The translations under genes were made by a program, and so were the position numbers. The notes under the pieces are model-generated. The model had not been told where the DNA came from and made no database searches. It saw only the letters and a program-made list of their open reading frames with translations. From Craterostigma plantagineum (lineage: Eukaryota; Streptophyta; Magnoliopsida; Lamiales; Linderniaceae), in the NCBI GenBank assembly GCA_027422505.1, contig JAPQWV010000482.1, positions 411,001 through 475,000 of the forward strand: a DNA stretch of 64,000 nucleotides. Reading direction: 5' to 3'. Shown here piece by piece: positions 24,204 through 36,141 of this stretch. Position 1 is the first letter of the stretch; every line of letters begins with the position of its first letter.

Positions 24204-25409
24204 ATGGGTAGAACACGAGGTGAAGGTAGTGGGGGAGCGGATAAAGGCAAGCAACCCGCAACTCCTGTTGATAATCGTGATACGGTGATTCTCCAACTCA
24301 CGGAGCTCGTTCGCCAGCAGTCCGCTCAAATACAAGAAATGATGCAACAGCGAAATACGGGCGGACAATCTAGTAGCGGACTTTCTCAAGCAGAAAGAGT
24401 CGAGATTGTTGGGGAGCGATTTCATAAGCTCAACCCCCCCAACATTTGAAGATGTTATCGACCCGACCGCGGCCGAAGATTGGCTTCGAACTCTGGAAAG
24501 CATGTTCCAGTACAGCCGCATCCCTAAAGAAGAAGAAGTGTTGTGTGCTGCCTTCCTACTGAGGGGAAGTGCAGGTCATTGGTGGGATACCATTCTCGCC
24601 TTTGAGATCCCGTTACAATGACGTGGGACCGGTTCAAGGAGCTCTTTAGGAGCAAATACTTCACCGCCCATGTACGAGCCCAACGAATGAATGAATTCAT
24701 CAATCTACGACAGGGCTCGATGACAGTGGCAGAGTACATTAGAAAATTTGAACAGTTGTCCCGGTTTGCAGCTCACATGGTGAGCACAGGTACGTTGAAG
24801 GTGGAGCTTTTCTTGGAAGGGCTGAAACCCCAAATATATAGGGACGTGAACATGGCTGGATCTCAAGGAGCCACCTATGCTCAAGTAGCTGAACGCGCGT
24901 TAATGGCGGAGCAAGCTGAACTCCGAATTATGCGCGCCCATGAAGCAAAAAGAAAGTTCGTTCAAGGATCGAAGTGGAGCGGAGGTAACCCGAAGAAGCC
25001 CTTTAACCCCAAGAATGCCTGACCTAATTTCAGAACCGACCTGGACCTCCACAACAATTTAGCCCTAATCAGGGAAGACCTCCTATGACCATACCGCCAT
25101 GTCCCAGGTGCACACGGCGACATCTGGGTGTGTGCTATGCTACATGTTATAAGTGTGGCAAGACAGACCACTTCTCTAAGGCATGCACGGAAACGGCGTC
25201 CGGGAGTCAAGCACCTGTTCAAACTAGGCCGTCTACGGTACCTGCTAGGGTTTACACGCTGACTTCCGAAGAAGCGGAGAACAACCCGTCTGTAGTGGCA
25301 GGTATTCTCCTAATCCATTCAACCCCGACATGCATATTAGTTGATTCAGGAGCCACGCATTCATTTGCATCTACTAACTACGTGGCGAGACTCGGGGTTA
25401 CACCTGACC
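24204..25409 (+). pseudogene. G1 gag-protease, broken
   Basis: The start MGRTRGEGSGGADKGK matches the start of the intact gag of the related element at 30179 (MGRTRNGNSAGADKGK). Gag core phrases AEDWLRTLESMF, GHWWDTIL and MNEFINLRQGSMTVAEYI follow, then a zinc knuckle CYKCGKTDHFSKAC (usual G replaced by D) and an aspartic protease VDSGATHSF. Frame is lost near 24430 (extra C in a run of seven), near 24615, and at a stop near 25020. The sequence stops at 25409 where the minus-strand element is inserted. Confidence 0.92.
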
Positions 25410-28400
25410 TGTGGCAGCCCCGCCTTCCACCACTACTTTCTTAACTAGTCTATGTGACTAATATTGTAATAATAAAATAAATCGTGAGAAATTTCGGATA
25501 AAATTTTTCCTTCTATAAAAAGGAATCTTGAAGTTGTCTACAAAATCATCCTGGGTCCTATTTACATAGGAAAGCGCGCATGCGGGTCAAAACAAATCTA
25601 TCTACTGGGCCTCCACGAGGTCGCATCCATGCACACACTTCCATCTCAAAAGCCCACGGAAGCTTCAAAAATTGGCCTCGCCGTGAAATGATCACGTACC
25701 GTGATCGCGGGGTCCTACAACACATAACAACGTGGAATGAGCTTATAAAGCTCAGTAAGTGAAAACCATGCATGAAGTGCGCGTGACCTAAATAGCGAAG
25801 GCATCCGCGCCAATGCTATCTACTTCTCATATCCTTCCTGACCTTTCTCACATTCTTCTTGACTTTTCATAACATATTTGGGCCCTCGGCTTTCAATCTT
25901 ACTATGCACCATATAGAGCTCAAACCCCTAAGGGTACAAGTGGCAGTACACACACTGGGAGGCTAAACCCGAGTACTCAATCTGTGCGTAACCCTATGGT
26001 GCCTTTCAATCCCAATGCGGTACACACTGAGAGGCTACTAGTGCCTTTCAATCACAGTGTGATCCACACTGAGAGGCTACTAGTGCCTTTCAATCCCAAT
26101 GCCGTCCCATTGAGAGGCTAACCCGGGCACACAAATTTCGTTTAACCCTAAGGCGCCTTTCCATCCCAATGCGGTCTGACACGCGGGCGCTTCTCACTGG
26201 TAGCTTACTACGAGGTCGCCAACACTCGAGGTTCCCTCGGTGCCGCTCATACCCTCGAGTCGCATCCTCCAGGTTGCATCTCCCGCTACGAGGTATTCCC
26301 CCTACCTTTCGTGAATCAGGTAATTCGGCTTCGTGAATCGCCGTGGTAGCATAGAAGAGCCGAGACTCATCATTGAGTCGACACAAATGCCCATATCGGC
26401 AAATATACATATCGCATTTCAAGCGATCTTATGCTCATGCACGCGCTCTTTCCCTGACTCTTATACTAGTCGTGCGTGCACGTGATTATGCCATGAAATC
26501 ATATAAACATGCGTGCAATATTCATAAAATAATTTACGTCACATAAATCACGTAAATTTACGTCACATAGAAAACATAGAAGTCACATAAGCAAATAGTC
26601 GCATAAAATCATAAGAACACATAACACATAATTTCATGCATATAACAATTATGTATTGTAGTTGCGATTTCCACTTACCTGGTATCCTTAGCTTATAATC
26701 TTATCGTACTGTAAGTCGCAAATCATCAAACCCTAGATGTAGGAACATATAAAATTAGGGTTTGTTAGTCTAATTTTAATTTCACGAAATTGGCTTAGTT
26801 TGAAAACCCTAGTTTCGACTTATATAAATTTCGAGGAAATTCACAGTATGGATCTCGATATAAACTCGCCAAAATCCCAAAGTTAATATTAACATGAATT
26901 TCGATCTCGATATTACACTTCAATCTCGACATATTATATATATATTTTTCGAAATCAATACTAGGTTATATCTCGGTAAAGGTCTCGACATGTTGGAATT
27001 AACTCTCGGCATGAACTCGAATTTGACTAGTTAATACACAGACTTCGAATTTATAACACCCAAACATCTCAAAGATTCCGATATGTATGCTTGGGAATAT
27101 AAACAAGATGTCGAGACATATATGAATATTATACTTAAATGTCGAGAGATTATTACAACAAAGTGTCGATATTACCATCAAATAGATGTCGAGCTGCATG
27201 TCCCCTTATATACATAAGGATTTCGAGATTTATATATGTCCATATTATAGATAAAAATCTCGATACCAACATCATCTCGATATTATATACAACTTCGACA
27301 TGAATTGTAACATAAATTTCGATATATACATTGAAATATGAACTCGACATTTTCCACAACATTTCGAGATTCTAATCCATTAATATTTCGACATCCACAC
27401 GTCATATAAATATTTCGATATATTCTTAAAATGAATCTCGAGCTTAATTACGTACTACACGATTTTAACATTCTTCCATTTTCATCCTTGAGCTCGAGAT
27501 TGTTCTTACGAATTAATAGGGTTTCGATATCTCCTAAACTGAAAATTATGTAACCCAAAAACGTCTTTTTGGTATTAAAATTGTCTAGATTTTCGATCAA
27601 AACCCTATTATTATTATTATTATTTTTTTTTGCTCAAGAACCGTATAAATACCATGTGAACCTTTAAACGATTCCTAAATTCTCTACTATTCTTTCATTT
27701 CCTAAAATAGAGAGAATATAAAACTGATCGGCAGATGAATAGATAGAATTATACCTGCTATGATGTTCTCGAGTAATCTACTGATTTTCCTCCTTTGCTT
27801 TCGTTTGCTATTGTTTCCTCCCTTAGGTTTTCTTGTCTAGCGAAACTAACACTATTAAAGTTCTTTTGTTTACTCCAGTTTTATCAATCGAATCGTTCTT
27901 GACAAGTTTTTTAAGGGTTATCAATTTGATAAGGTATAAAGCAACGTGGCTTTTCTTTGCTTCTAAGTAACCAATGTTTATCTTTTATAATATTAGTTGT
28001 TTTGTTGTCTTCTTATCCTATACCTAGCGTAACCTAATGTACAAATGACATAAAGTAGGTATATTAATATTTATAATATCTCAACTATTAATGTTAAATT
28101 TTTTTTAGATACATAGAAAACCCTATACTCCAAGTTTCGGAATTCTAATATATCGAGGTTCTCCTATTTAGCAACATTCTCATTTCAACCTCCTATAATT
28201 TCGACATTTATACTACTTGTATTTCAAAGTCTACTTCCTAATTTATACATGTCATGTTAGCACATAGCATGAAATCATTTTAAGTACATAGAGGTCACAA
28301 AACGTGTCGCGTGCAGTCACGTAAACCATATAATATGTATGCATATTTATTGGCCAGCACTAGTCCATGTTGCGTATAAGTGTTCGCCAAAATTTTCTAA

Positions 28401-28498
28401 GTCTTAATAATCATTATTCAACTTATCTATCTCTAATTAAATATCTTCCATTTCAAATTATATCGTAAATCCCGTAATTAAATTTTACGGGTATTACA
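25410..28498 (-). repeat. LTR (3' LTR of the gag-only element)
   Basis: On the + strand it starts TGTGGCAGCCCCGCC and ends CGGGTATTACA, so on the element strand it is TGTAATACCCG...GGCTGCCACA (TG...CA). It contains three tandem copies of a ~45-bp GTGCCTTTCAATCCCAATG unit (about 25998-26120) and a long stretch (about 26815-27530) dense in TCGA-type motifs. The open frame 26090-26422 (minus) lies in LTR DNA and recurs in the other copy; I do not regard it as a gene. Confidence 0.95.
26815..27530. repeat. array of dispersed TCGANAT-type motifs inside Gypsy LTRs
   Basis: Short words such as CTCGATAT, CTCGACAT, TTCGACAT and TTCGAGAT recur about every 20-40 bp in an otherwise CG-poor, AT-rich stretch. 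The same style is present in the corresponding segment of every family copy: about 31740-32450, 37680-37850 continued at 51185-51720, 56990-57730, and reversed at 59010-59380 and 61140-61700. The intervening bases differ between divergent copies while the motifs stay dense. Whether this is a degenerate tandem repeat or a set of binding sites is unknown. Confidence 0.7.
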
Positions 28499-28511
28499 TC
28501 CTTCCCCCCTT
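28499..28511 (-). other. polypurine tract of the gag-only element
   Basis: AAGGGGGGAAGGA on the minus strand, immediately adjacent to the LTR start TGTAATACCCG; the expected plus-strand primer. G1 has the related AAGGGGGGATGA at the same position. Confidence 0.85.
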
Positions 28512-29051
28512 AAAATGAATTTCACCCCCGAAATTCCGTCAGTTGGGGCAATTCAGGGTGACAATTGGTAGGGAGTTGATCTGACTTAGTTAGGTGATAG
28601 AAATTCACCTTAGGAAGTTATCAAGGAATCTCCAATAATTTCGAGGATAGAAGGAATAGCATCCTGGTGAAGTAAACACGAAGATTGTTCCAGTTAGTGG
28701 AACCTGTACTACCTCGAAGAGTTAATGAGAACAATTATAAACTTAGGCAGAAATCGAAGATCCTAAGTACCCATCACGCTTCCGCTGCGCAACTCTGATA
28801 TCGAACAAATACGTTTCTTAGGGTGAGCAAAAGATTAGGGCATAGGAATATACCCCGTTATTATTGGTTTCAAGAATTCAGCCAAAGATTTCGGCTTCCA
28901 TTTCGAACGCCTATCTACTACGATCACGACTCAGGTCGACACTCGAACTGGTATCAACCAAGTCGGCTAAAAGAATTCCCGAGTCTTACCACATAAGTGG
29001 TGGATAGAAAGAAAATGTGGCTCATGAGTCCACTAGAATGCATGTTGAAGT

Positions 29052-30179
29052 TTAATCAGTTAGGAGGGTACCTTCCGTCTCGGATGGGTTGTTTTCAGTT
29101 TCTTCCGCCGTAAGCATATATACTCGAGCGGGTGCTGCCGGCGGCTTGGCCCGGTTCGTTCCCTGACTTCCAGATGCATTTTCCGGGCAGGCTACGGAGT
29201 AGTGGCCCGTCTTGCCACATTTGAAACAGGTAGCATTTTGTGAAAAACAGACGCCCATGTGACGTCGTGTACATTTTGGGCATATGGGTGCATTTGGTTG
29301 GGGTCTCCCTTGATTCGGATTAGGTTGTTGAGGTGGTCCAGGGCGGTTTTGGAAATTGGGTTTCACATTCTTAGGAATGAACGGTTTCTTCAGGTGGTGT
29401 CCGTCCTCTTTAGGCCCTTGTTCGAACTTCCTTTTTATTTCTTGGGCTCGTACAATTCGGCTTTCAGCTTGTTCAGCCATCAAGGCTCGTTCCGCCATTT
29501 GGGCATAAGTAACCCCTTGGAATCCAGCCATGCCAACATCACGGTAAAGTTCTGGCTTCAAGCCCTCCATAAATCGTTCGATTTTTAGCGAGTCGGTACT
29601 TACCATGTGGGTTGCAAATCGGGAGAGTTGTTCGAATTTTCTAATGTACTCTGCCACCGTCATTGTTCCCTGGCGGAGATTGATGAACTCGTTCATTCTT
29701 TGTGCACGAACGGGAGCAGTAAAATACTTATTTCGGAAAAGTTCTTTGAAATGCTCCCAGGTCATTGTTATCGGATCTTCGAGAGTTAGGATCGTGTCCC
29801 ACCAGTGGCCGGCGCTTCCCCTTAATAGGTACCCAGCGCACAAGGCCTTTTCGGTTTCAGGGGTACGACTATGTTGGAACATAGTTTCTAGGGTCCGGAG
29901 CCAGTCCTCAGCCGAGGTTGGGTCAACAGCATCTTCAAAGGTTGGGGGGTTAAGTTTACGAAATCTTTCCCCGATCATTTCGATTCTGTCGGCCGGAGGG
30001 GATCCGTTATTTGATTGCCCACCAGCGTTTTGTTGCTGGATCAGTTGCTTGATTTGGGCAGATTGTTGGCGGACTAGTTCCGCGAGTTGGAGGATAGTCT
30101 CATCACGACTATCAGTAGAGGCTGCGGGTTCTTTACCTTTATCCGCACCCGCACTATTTCCATTTCTCGTTCTACCCAT
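29052..30179 (-). CDS. Gypsy gag polyprotein of the gag-only element, intact, 375 aa
   Basis: Capsid and nucleocapsid precursor that would assemble retrotransposon particles in the cytoplasm. Start MGRTRNGNS at 30179 lies about 140 nt downstream of the PBS. A coil-like QLAELVRQQSAQIKQLIQQ (about residues 30-50) precedes the retrotransposon gag domain with AEDWLRTLETMFQHS, GHWWDTIL, HFKELFRNKYFTAPVR, RQGTMTVAEYIRKFEQLSRF (about 85-235). A Pro/Asn/Gln-rich basic linker follows, then a CCHC knuckle, CFKCGKTGHYSVAC (about residue 317). The frame stops at TLLTD shortly after the PARVYMLTAEE phrase, where the protease would start in G1; the protease itself is gone. The ORF is unbroken, which agrees with a recent insertion. 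Confidence 0.93.
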   Translation of the reverse strand: MGRTRNGNSAGADKGKEPAASTDSRDETILQLAELVRQQSAQIKQLIQQQNAGGQSNNGSPPADRIEMIGERFRKLNPPTFEDAVDPTSAEDWLRTLETMFQHSRTPETEKALCAGYLLRGSAGHWWDTILTLEDPITMTWEHFKELFRNKYFTAPVRAQRMNEFINLRQGTMTVAEYIRKFEQLSRFATHMVSTDSLKIERFMEGLKPELYRDVGMAGFQGVTYAQMAERALMAEQAESRIVRAQEIKRKFEQGPKEDGHHLKKPFIPKNVKPNFQNRPGPPQQPNPNQGRPQPNAPICPKCTRRHMGVCFSQNATCFKCGKTGHYSVACPENASGSQGTNRAKPPAAPARVYMLTAEETENNPSETEGTLLTD

Positions 30180-30318
30180 CGTTCTTCTATCCTAACGTTC
30201 CTACGATCAATAAATCATGTAATACCAGAAATTCATAAAAACATAAAACTTACAGGCAAGGCCGCTTCCGTGCTTTTGAGTGTGTGTACATGGACAGTCT
30301 GCAGAACCTATATCCTAA

Positions 30319-30330
30319 GCTCTGATACCA
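30319..30330 (-). other. primer binding site of the gag-only element (tRNA-Met)
   Basis: TGGTATCAGAGC on the minus strand, two bases inside the LTR at 30333. Confidence 0.9.
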
Positions 30331-30332
30331 CC

Positions 30333-33300
30333 TGTGGCAGCCCCGCCTTCCACCACTACTTTCTTAACTAGTCTATGTGACTAATATTGTAATAATAAAA
30401 TAAATCGTGAGAAATTTCGGATAAAATTTTTCCTTCTATAAAAAGGAATCTTGAAGTTGTCTACAAAATCATCCTGGGTCCTATTTACATAGGAAAGCGC
30501 GCATGCGGGTCAAAACAAATCTATCTACTGGGCCTCCACGAGGTCGCATCCATGCACACACTTCCATCTCAAAAAGCCTACGGAAGCTTCAAAAATTGGC
30601 CTCGCCGTGAAAATGATCACGTACCGTGATCGCGGGGTCCTACAACACATAACAACGTGGAATGAGCTTATAAAGCTCAGTAAGTGAAAACCATGCATGA
30701 AGTGCGCGTGACCTAAATAGCGAAGGCATCCGCGCCAATGCTATCTACTTCTCATATCCTTCCTGACCTTTCTCACATTCTTCTTGACTTTTCATAACAT
30801 ATTTGGGCCCTCGGCTTTCAATCTTACTATGCACCATATAGAGCTCAAACCCCTAAGGGTACAAGTGGCAGTACACACACTGGGAGGCTAAACCCGAGTA
30901 CTCAATCTGTGCGTAACCCTATGGTGCCTTTCAATCCCAATGCGGTACACACTGAGAGGCTACTAGTGCCTTTCAATCACAGTGTGATCCACACTGAGAG
31001 GCTACTAGTGCCTTTCAATCCCAATGCCGTCCCATTGAGAGGCTAACCCGGGCACACAAATTTCGTTTAACCCTAAGGCGCCTTTCCATCCCAATGCGGT
31101 CTGACACGCGGGCGCTTCTCACTGGTAGCTTACTACGAGGTCGCCAACACTCGAGGTTCCCTCGGTGCCGCTCATACCCTCGAGTCGCATCCTCCAGGTT
31201 GCATCTCCCGCTACGAGGTATTCCCCCTACCTTTCGTGAATCAGGTAATTCGGCTTCGTGAATCGCCGTGGTAGCATAGAAGAGCCGAGACTCATCATTG
31301 AGTCGACACAAATGCCCATATCGGCAAATATACATATCGCATTTCAAGCGATCTTATGCTCATGCACGCGCTCTTTCCCTGACTCTTATACTAGTCGTGC
31401 GTGCACGTGATTATGCCATGAAATCATATAAACATGCGTGCAATATTCATAAAATAATTTACGTCACATAAATCACGTAAATTTACGTCACATAGAAAAC
31501 ATAGAAGTCACATAAGCAAATAGTCGCATAAAATCATAAGAACACATAACACATAATTTCATGCATATAACAATTATGTATTGTAGTTGCGATTTCCACT
31601 TACCTGGTATCCTTAGCTTATAATCTTATCGTACTGTAAGTCGCAAATCATCAAACCCTAGATGTAGGAACATATAAAATTAGGGTTTGTTAGTCTAATT
31701 TTAATTTCACGAAATTGGCTTAGTTTGAAAACCCTAGTTTCGACTTATATAAATTTCGAGGAAATTCACAGTATGGATCTCGATATAAACTCGCCAAAAT
31801 CCCAAAGTTAATATTAACATGAATTTCGATCTCGATATTACACTTCAATCTCGACATATTATATATATATTTTTCGAAATCAATACTAGGTTATATCTCG
31901 GTAAAGGTCTCGACATGTTGGAATTAACTCTCGGCATGAACTCGAATTTGACTAGTTAATACACAGACTTCGAATTTAATAACACCCAAAGATCTCAAAG
32001 ATTCCGATATGTATGCTTGGGAATATAAACAAGATGTCGAGACATATATGAATATTATACTTAAATGTCGAGAGATTATTACAACAAAGTGTCGATATTA
32101 CCATCAAATAGATGTCGAGCTGCATGTCCCCTTATATACATAAGGATTTCGAGATTTATATATGTCCATATTATAGATAAAAATCTCGATACCAACATCA
32201 TCTCGATATTATATACAACTTCGACATGAATTGTAACATAAATTTCGATATATACATTGAAATATGAACTCGACATTTTCCACAACATTTCGAGATTCTA
32301 ATCCATTAATATTTCGACATCCACACGTCATATAAATATTTCGATATATTCTTAAAATGAATCTCGAGCTTAATTACGTACTACACGATTTTAACATTCT
32401 TCCATTTTCATCCTTGAGCTCGAGATTGTTCTTACGAATTAATAGGGTTTCGATATCTCCTAAACTGAAAATTATGTAACCCAAAAACGTCTTTTTGGTA
32501 TTAAAATTGTCTAGATTTTCGATCAAAACCCTATTATTATTATTATTATTATTTTTTGCTCAAGAACCGTATAAATACCATGTGAACCTTTAAACGATTC
32601 CTAAATTCTCTACTATTCTTTCATTTCCTAAAATAGAGAGAATATAAAACTGATCGGCAGATGAATAGATAGAATTATACCTGCTATGATGTTCTCGAGT
32701 AATCTACTGATTTTCCTCCTTTGCTTTCGTTTGCTATTGTTTCCTCCCTTAGGTTTTCTTGTCTAGCGAAACTAACACTATTAAAGTTCTTTTGTTTACT
32801 CCAGTTTTATCAATCGAATCGTTCTTGACAAGTTTTTTAAGGGTTATCAATTTGATAAGGTATAAAGCAACGTGGCTTTTCTTTGCTTCTAAGTAACCAA
32901 TGTTTATCTTTTATAATATTAGTTGTTTTGTTGTCTTCTTATCCTATACCTAGCGTAACCTAATGTACAAATGACATAAAGTAGGTATATTAATATTTAT
33001 AATATCTCAACTATTAATGTTAAATTTTTTTTAGATACATAGAAAACCCTATACTCCAAGTTTCGGAATTCTAATATATCGAGGTTCTCCTATTTAGCAA
33101 CATTCTCATTTCAACCTCCTATAATTTCGACATTTATACTACTTGTATTTCAAAGTCTACTTCCTAATTTATACAGGTCATGTTAGCACATAGCATGAAA
33201 TCATTTTAAGTACATAGAGGTCACAAAACGTGTCGCGTGCAGTCACGTAAACCATATAATATGTATGCATATTTATTGGCCAGCACTAGTCCATGTTGCG

Positions 33301-33424
33301 TATAAGTGTTCGCCAAAATTTTCTAAGTCTTAATAATCATTATTCAACTTATCTATCTCTAATTAAATATCTTCCATTTCAAATTATATCGTAAATCCCG
33401 TAATTAAATTTTACGGGTATTACA
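30333..33424 (-). repeat. LTR (5' LTR of the gag-only element)
   Basis: Same start (TGTGGCAGCC) and end (CGGGTATTACA) as 25410-28498. By eye I see fewer than about ten differences, including an extra A near 30574 and near 30611, one more TTA near 32548, and G for T near 33176. It carries the promoter for element RNA (transcribed leftward). Confidence 0.95.
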
Positions 33425-36141
33425 TAGCTACGAATACCATGTTACCATCCCCCATGGAACCTCTACGAAAACCAACCAAATCATAAGAGATAGCCCAGTA
33501 ATAGTGAACGATAGAACCTTACCCGTTGACCTGATAGTCATTCCAATGAACGATTATGAAGTAATCCTCGGAATGGACTGGCTATCAAAATAGGGAGCAG
33601 TTATTGACAGCAACCGTAAGCAAGTGACCTTTAACCTAGGAGACACCGCACCATTCACATTCACGGGAAATAGCAAGTGTGGTAAGATTCCCAAGATTTC
33701 AGCAATGAAGGCACATCGTCTGCTCAAGACAGGGTGTGAAGCTTATTAATGTTTGCGATATCGTCCGAGGAACGTACGTCTCCAAAGTTAGAAGAAATCC
33801 CAGTAGTACGAGAATTTCCCGACGTGTTCCCGGAAGATTTACCCGGACTTCCGTCGGATCGTGAAATTCAATGCACGATTGACCTAGTGCCAGGAGCTGC
33901 ACCGATTTCTAAGGCACCGTACGGACTCGCTCCAGCTGAGATGAAGGAATTGAGGGAGCAACTGGATGAACTGTTGCAAAAAAGGTTCATTCAGCCGAGC
34001 TTCTCACCATGGGGAGCACCGGGTTTGTTTGTTAAGAAGAAAGATGGATCGACGCGGCTCTGCATTGATTATAGGGAGCTGAACAAGATTACAATCAAGA
34101 ACAAATACCCCCTCCCTCGAATTGACGACTTATTTGACCAACTGCAAGGCACAACGGTCTTTTCGAAGATAGGCCTGAGGTCAGGTTATCACCAGTTGAA
34201 GATTAGAGAAGAGGATGTCCCGAGGACAGCTTTCAGTACCCGCTACGGACACTACGAGTTCCTAGTCATGCCTTTCGGGCCAACTAATGCACCGACAACA
34301 TTCATGGACCTGATGAACAGGGTATTCAAGCCATTCCTAGATAAGTGTTATCGTATTCATCGATGACATTCTCATCTACTCAAAAACTAAGGAGGAGCAT
34401 GAACAACACTTGAAGATCGTACTGGGAATATTACGAGAAAAGCAGTTATATGCAAAATTCAAGAAATGCGAATTCTGGCTCAGTCAAGTCGCATTTCTTG
34501 GACACGTTATTTTAGGAGCTGGAATTTATGTTGATCCCAGCAACATCGAGGCTATTAACAACTGACCTCAACCGACGAATGTCACAGAAATACGAAGTTC
34601 GGACTCGCTGGATATTAACGGAAGTTCATCAAGGATTTCTCCAAAATCGCATCAACCCTGACGAAGCTAACGAAAAAGAATGCTCCATTTCAATGGGACG
34701 ACGCTTGCGAGCAGAGCTTTCAGGAACTTAAGCGACGACTCACTACGGCCCCAATCTAACTATCCCTACAGACACTGGAGGGTTTTCTGTTTATAGTGAT
34801 GCGTCTAAGAATGGCCTAGGGTGTGTCTTAATGCAGAATGGAAATGTCGTAGCATATGCCTCGCGACAACTCAAAGATTATGAGAAAAACTATTCGACTC
34901 ATGACCTAGAGCTTGCAGCCGTGGTCTTTGCTCTCAAGATCTGGAGGCACTACCTATACGGCGAGCAATACGAGATCTTCACGGATCACAAGAGTCTCAA
35001 ATACTTCTTCACTCAGAAGGAGTTAAATATGAGACAACGACGATGGCTCGAGTTAGTCAAAGACTATGACTCCGTAATTAGCTACCATCCGGGGAAAGCA
35101 AATGTAGTCGCATATGCGTTAAGCCGTAAGACTGTAAACACGTAGTTACAGAGGCTCGAAGTAGAAATGATACCAATGGGCGAAATCAAAACAAGATTAG
35201 CGGCACTAACACTTCGACCCACACTGATGGAGCAGATTATGAAGGCCCAGGAGAACGACGAGTTATATCTGAAAATCAAAGAAGCACCAATAGAACAAAG
35301 ATCAGTAGACTTCAACATATGAGACGACGGGAGCCTATACTACAGAAGACGTCTATATGTCCCTAACGATGTCGAACTCCAAAAAACTGTCATGACGGAA
35401 GCCCATACCATTGTATATTCCATCCACCCAGGAGCAACGAAGATGTACAGAGATCTACGAACCAACTATTGGTGGCCAGGGATGAAAAGAGAAATCGTGA
35501 CCTTCGTAAGCCAATGCCTGACATGCAACAAATTAAAGCGGAACATCAGCGACCGGCAGGAACCTTGCAATCTCTGCCAGTACCCAAATGGAAGTGGGAT
35601 CACATCACGATGGACTTCGTTGTTGGCTTACCTAAAATCGTGAAAGGCAACGACGCTATATGGGTTATCGTTGATCGATTAACCAAGTCCGCTAACTTCC
35701 TACCTATCAGGTCAATATTCTCAATGGAACGATACGCGGAACTATATATTCAAGAAATAGTACGACTTCACGGAGTTCCAATCTCGATTGTTTCCGATCG
35801 TGATTCAAGACTTCTTTCCAAATTCTGGATGAGTTTGCAGAAGGCCATGGGAACTAAGTTAGCATTCAGTACTGCCTACCATCCTCAGACAGACGGACAG
35901 TCTGAATGAACAATCGAGACGTTAGAAGATATGCTAAGAGCCTGCGTGCCCGACTTTAAAGGAAATTGGAGCCGATACCTTCCTTTGATCGAATTTTCAT
36001 ATAACAACAGCTTCCATGCAACGATCGGAATGGCTCCATATGAAGCTCTATATGGACGCAAATGCAGATCTCCAATTCATTGGGCTGAAGTCGGAGAACG
36101 AGCAATACTAGGGCCCGATCTAGTGCTAGAAATGACGGAAG
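33425..36141 (+). pseudogene. G1 pol: protease end, RT, RNase H, integrase core; broken
   Basis: Continues G1 after the gag-only insertion. PMNDYEVILGMDWLSK is followed by a stop near 33590. [33 protein letters not shown], and [12 protein letters not shown], where the usual catalytic Asp of KIDLRSG is Gly. A one-base shift near 34345 separates this from [10 protein letters not shown]. More stops occur around 34560-34760. RNase [33 protein letters not shown], ending VVAYALSRK (usual VADALSRK). Integrase: H2C2 zinc region WWPGMKRE...CLTCNKLK, core [21 protein letters not shown] followed by a stop (35909), then LYGRKCRSPIHW. Interrupted at 36141 by the GGAAG-flanked insertion. Confidence 0.93.

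Larger units (their letters stand above)
25410..33424 (-). mobile_element. gag-only Gypsy element (TR-GAG type), young
   Basis: Two LTRs (25410-28498 and 30333-33424) flank only 1834 bp of internal DNA. Reading on the minus strand: PBS at 30330-30319, gag 30179-29052, about 540 bp without coding capacity, then a polypurine tract AAGGGGGGAAGGA directly before the LTR. There is no protease, RT, RNase H or integrase, which matches published TR-GAG (terminal repeat with gag) retrotransposons that depend on an autonomous partner. The LTRs differ by only a handful of bases in 3.09 kb. Unlike all other insertions here, I see no target duplication (TGACC on the left, TAGCT on the right). G1 pol resumes immediately on both sides. 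Confidence 0.93.

Noticed and set aside
25930..26160. Regularly spaced repeats that could be mistaken for a CRISPR array
   Set aside because: The ~45-bp units are contiguous tandem repeats within LTRs of a plant retrotransposon, not short repeats with unique spacers.
26090..26422. 110-codon frame on the minus strand in the Gypsy LTR (also at 31015-31347)
   Set aside because: It lies inside the LTR repeat block and is interrupted or altered in the diverged LTR copies at 37.2 kb and 56.3 kb, so it is not maintained.
34528..34731. Short frame between RT and RNase H of G1
   Set aside because: Out-of-frame reading of the decayed pol connection region, not a separate gene.
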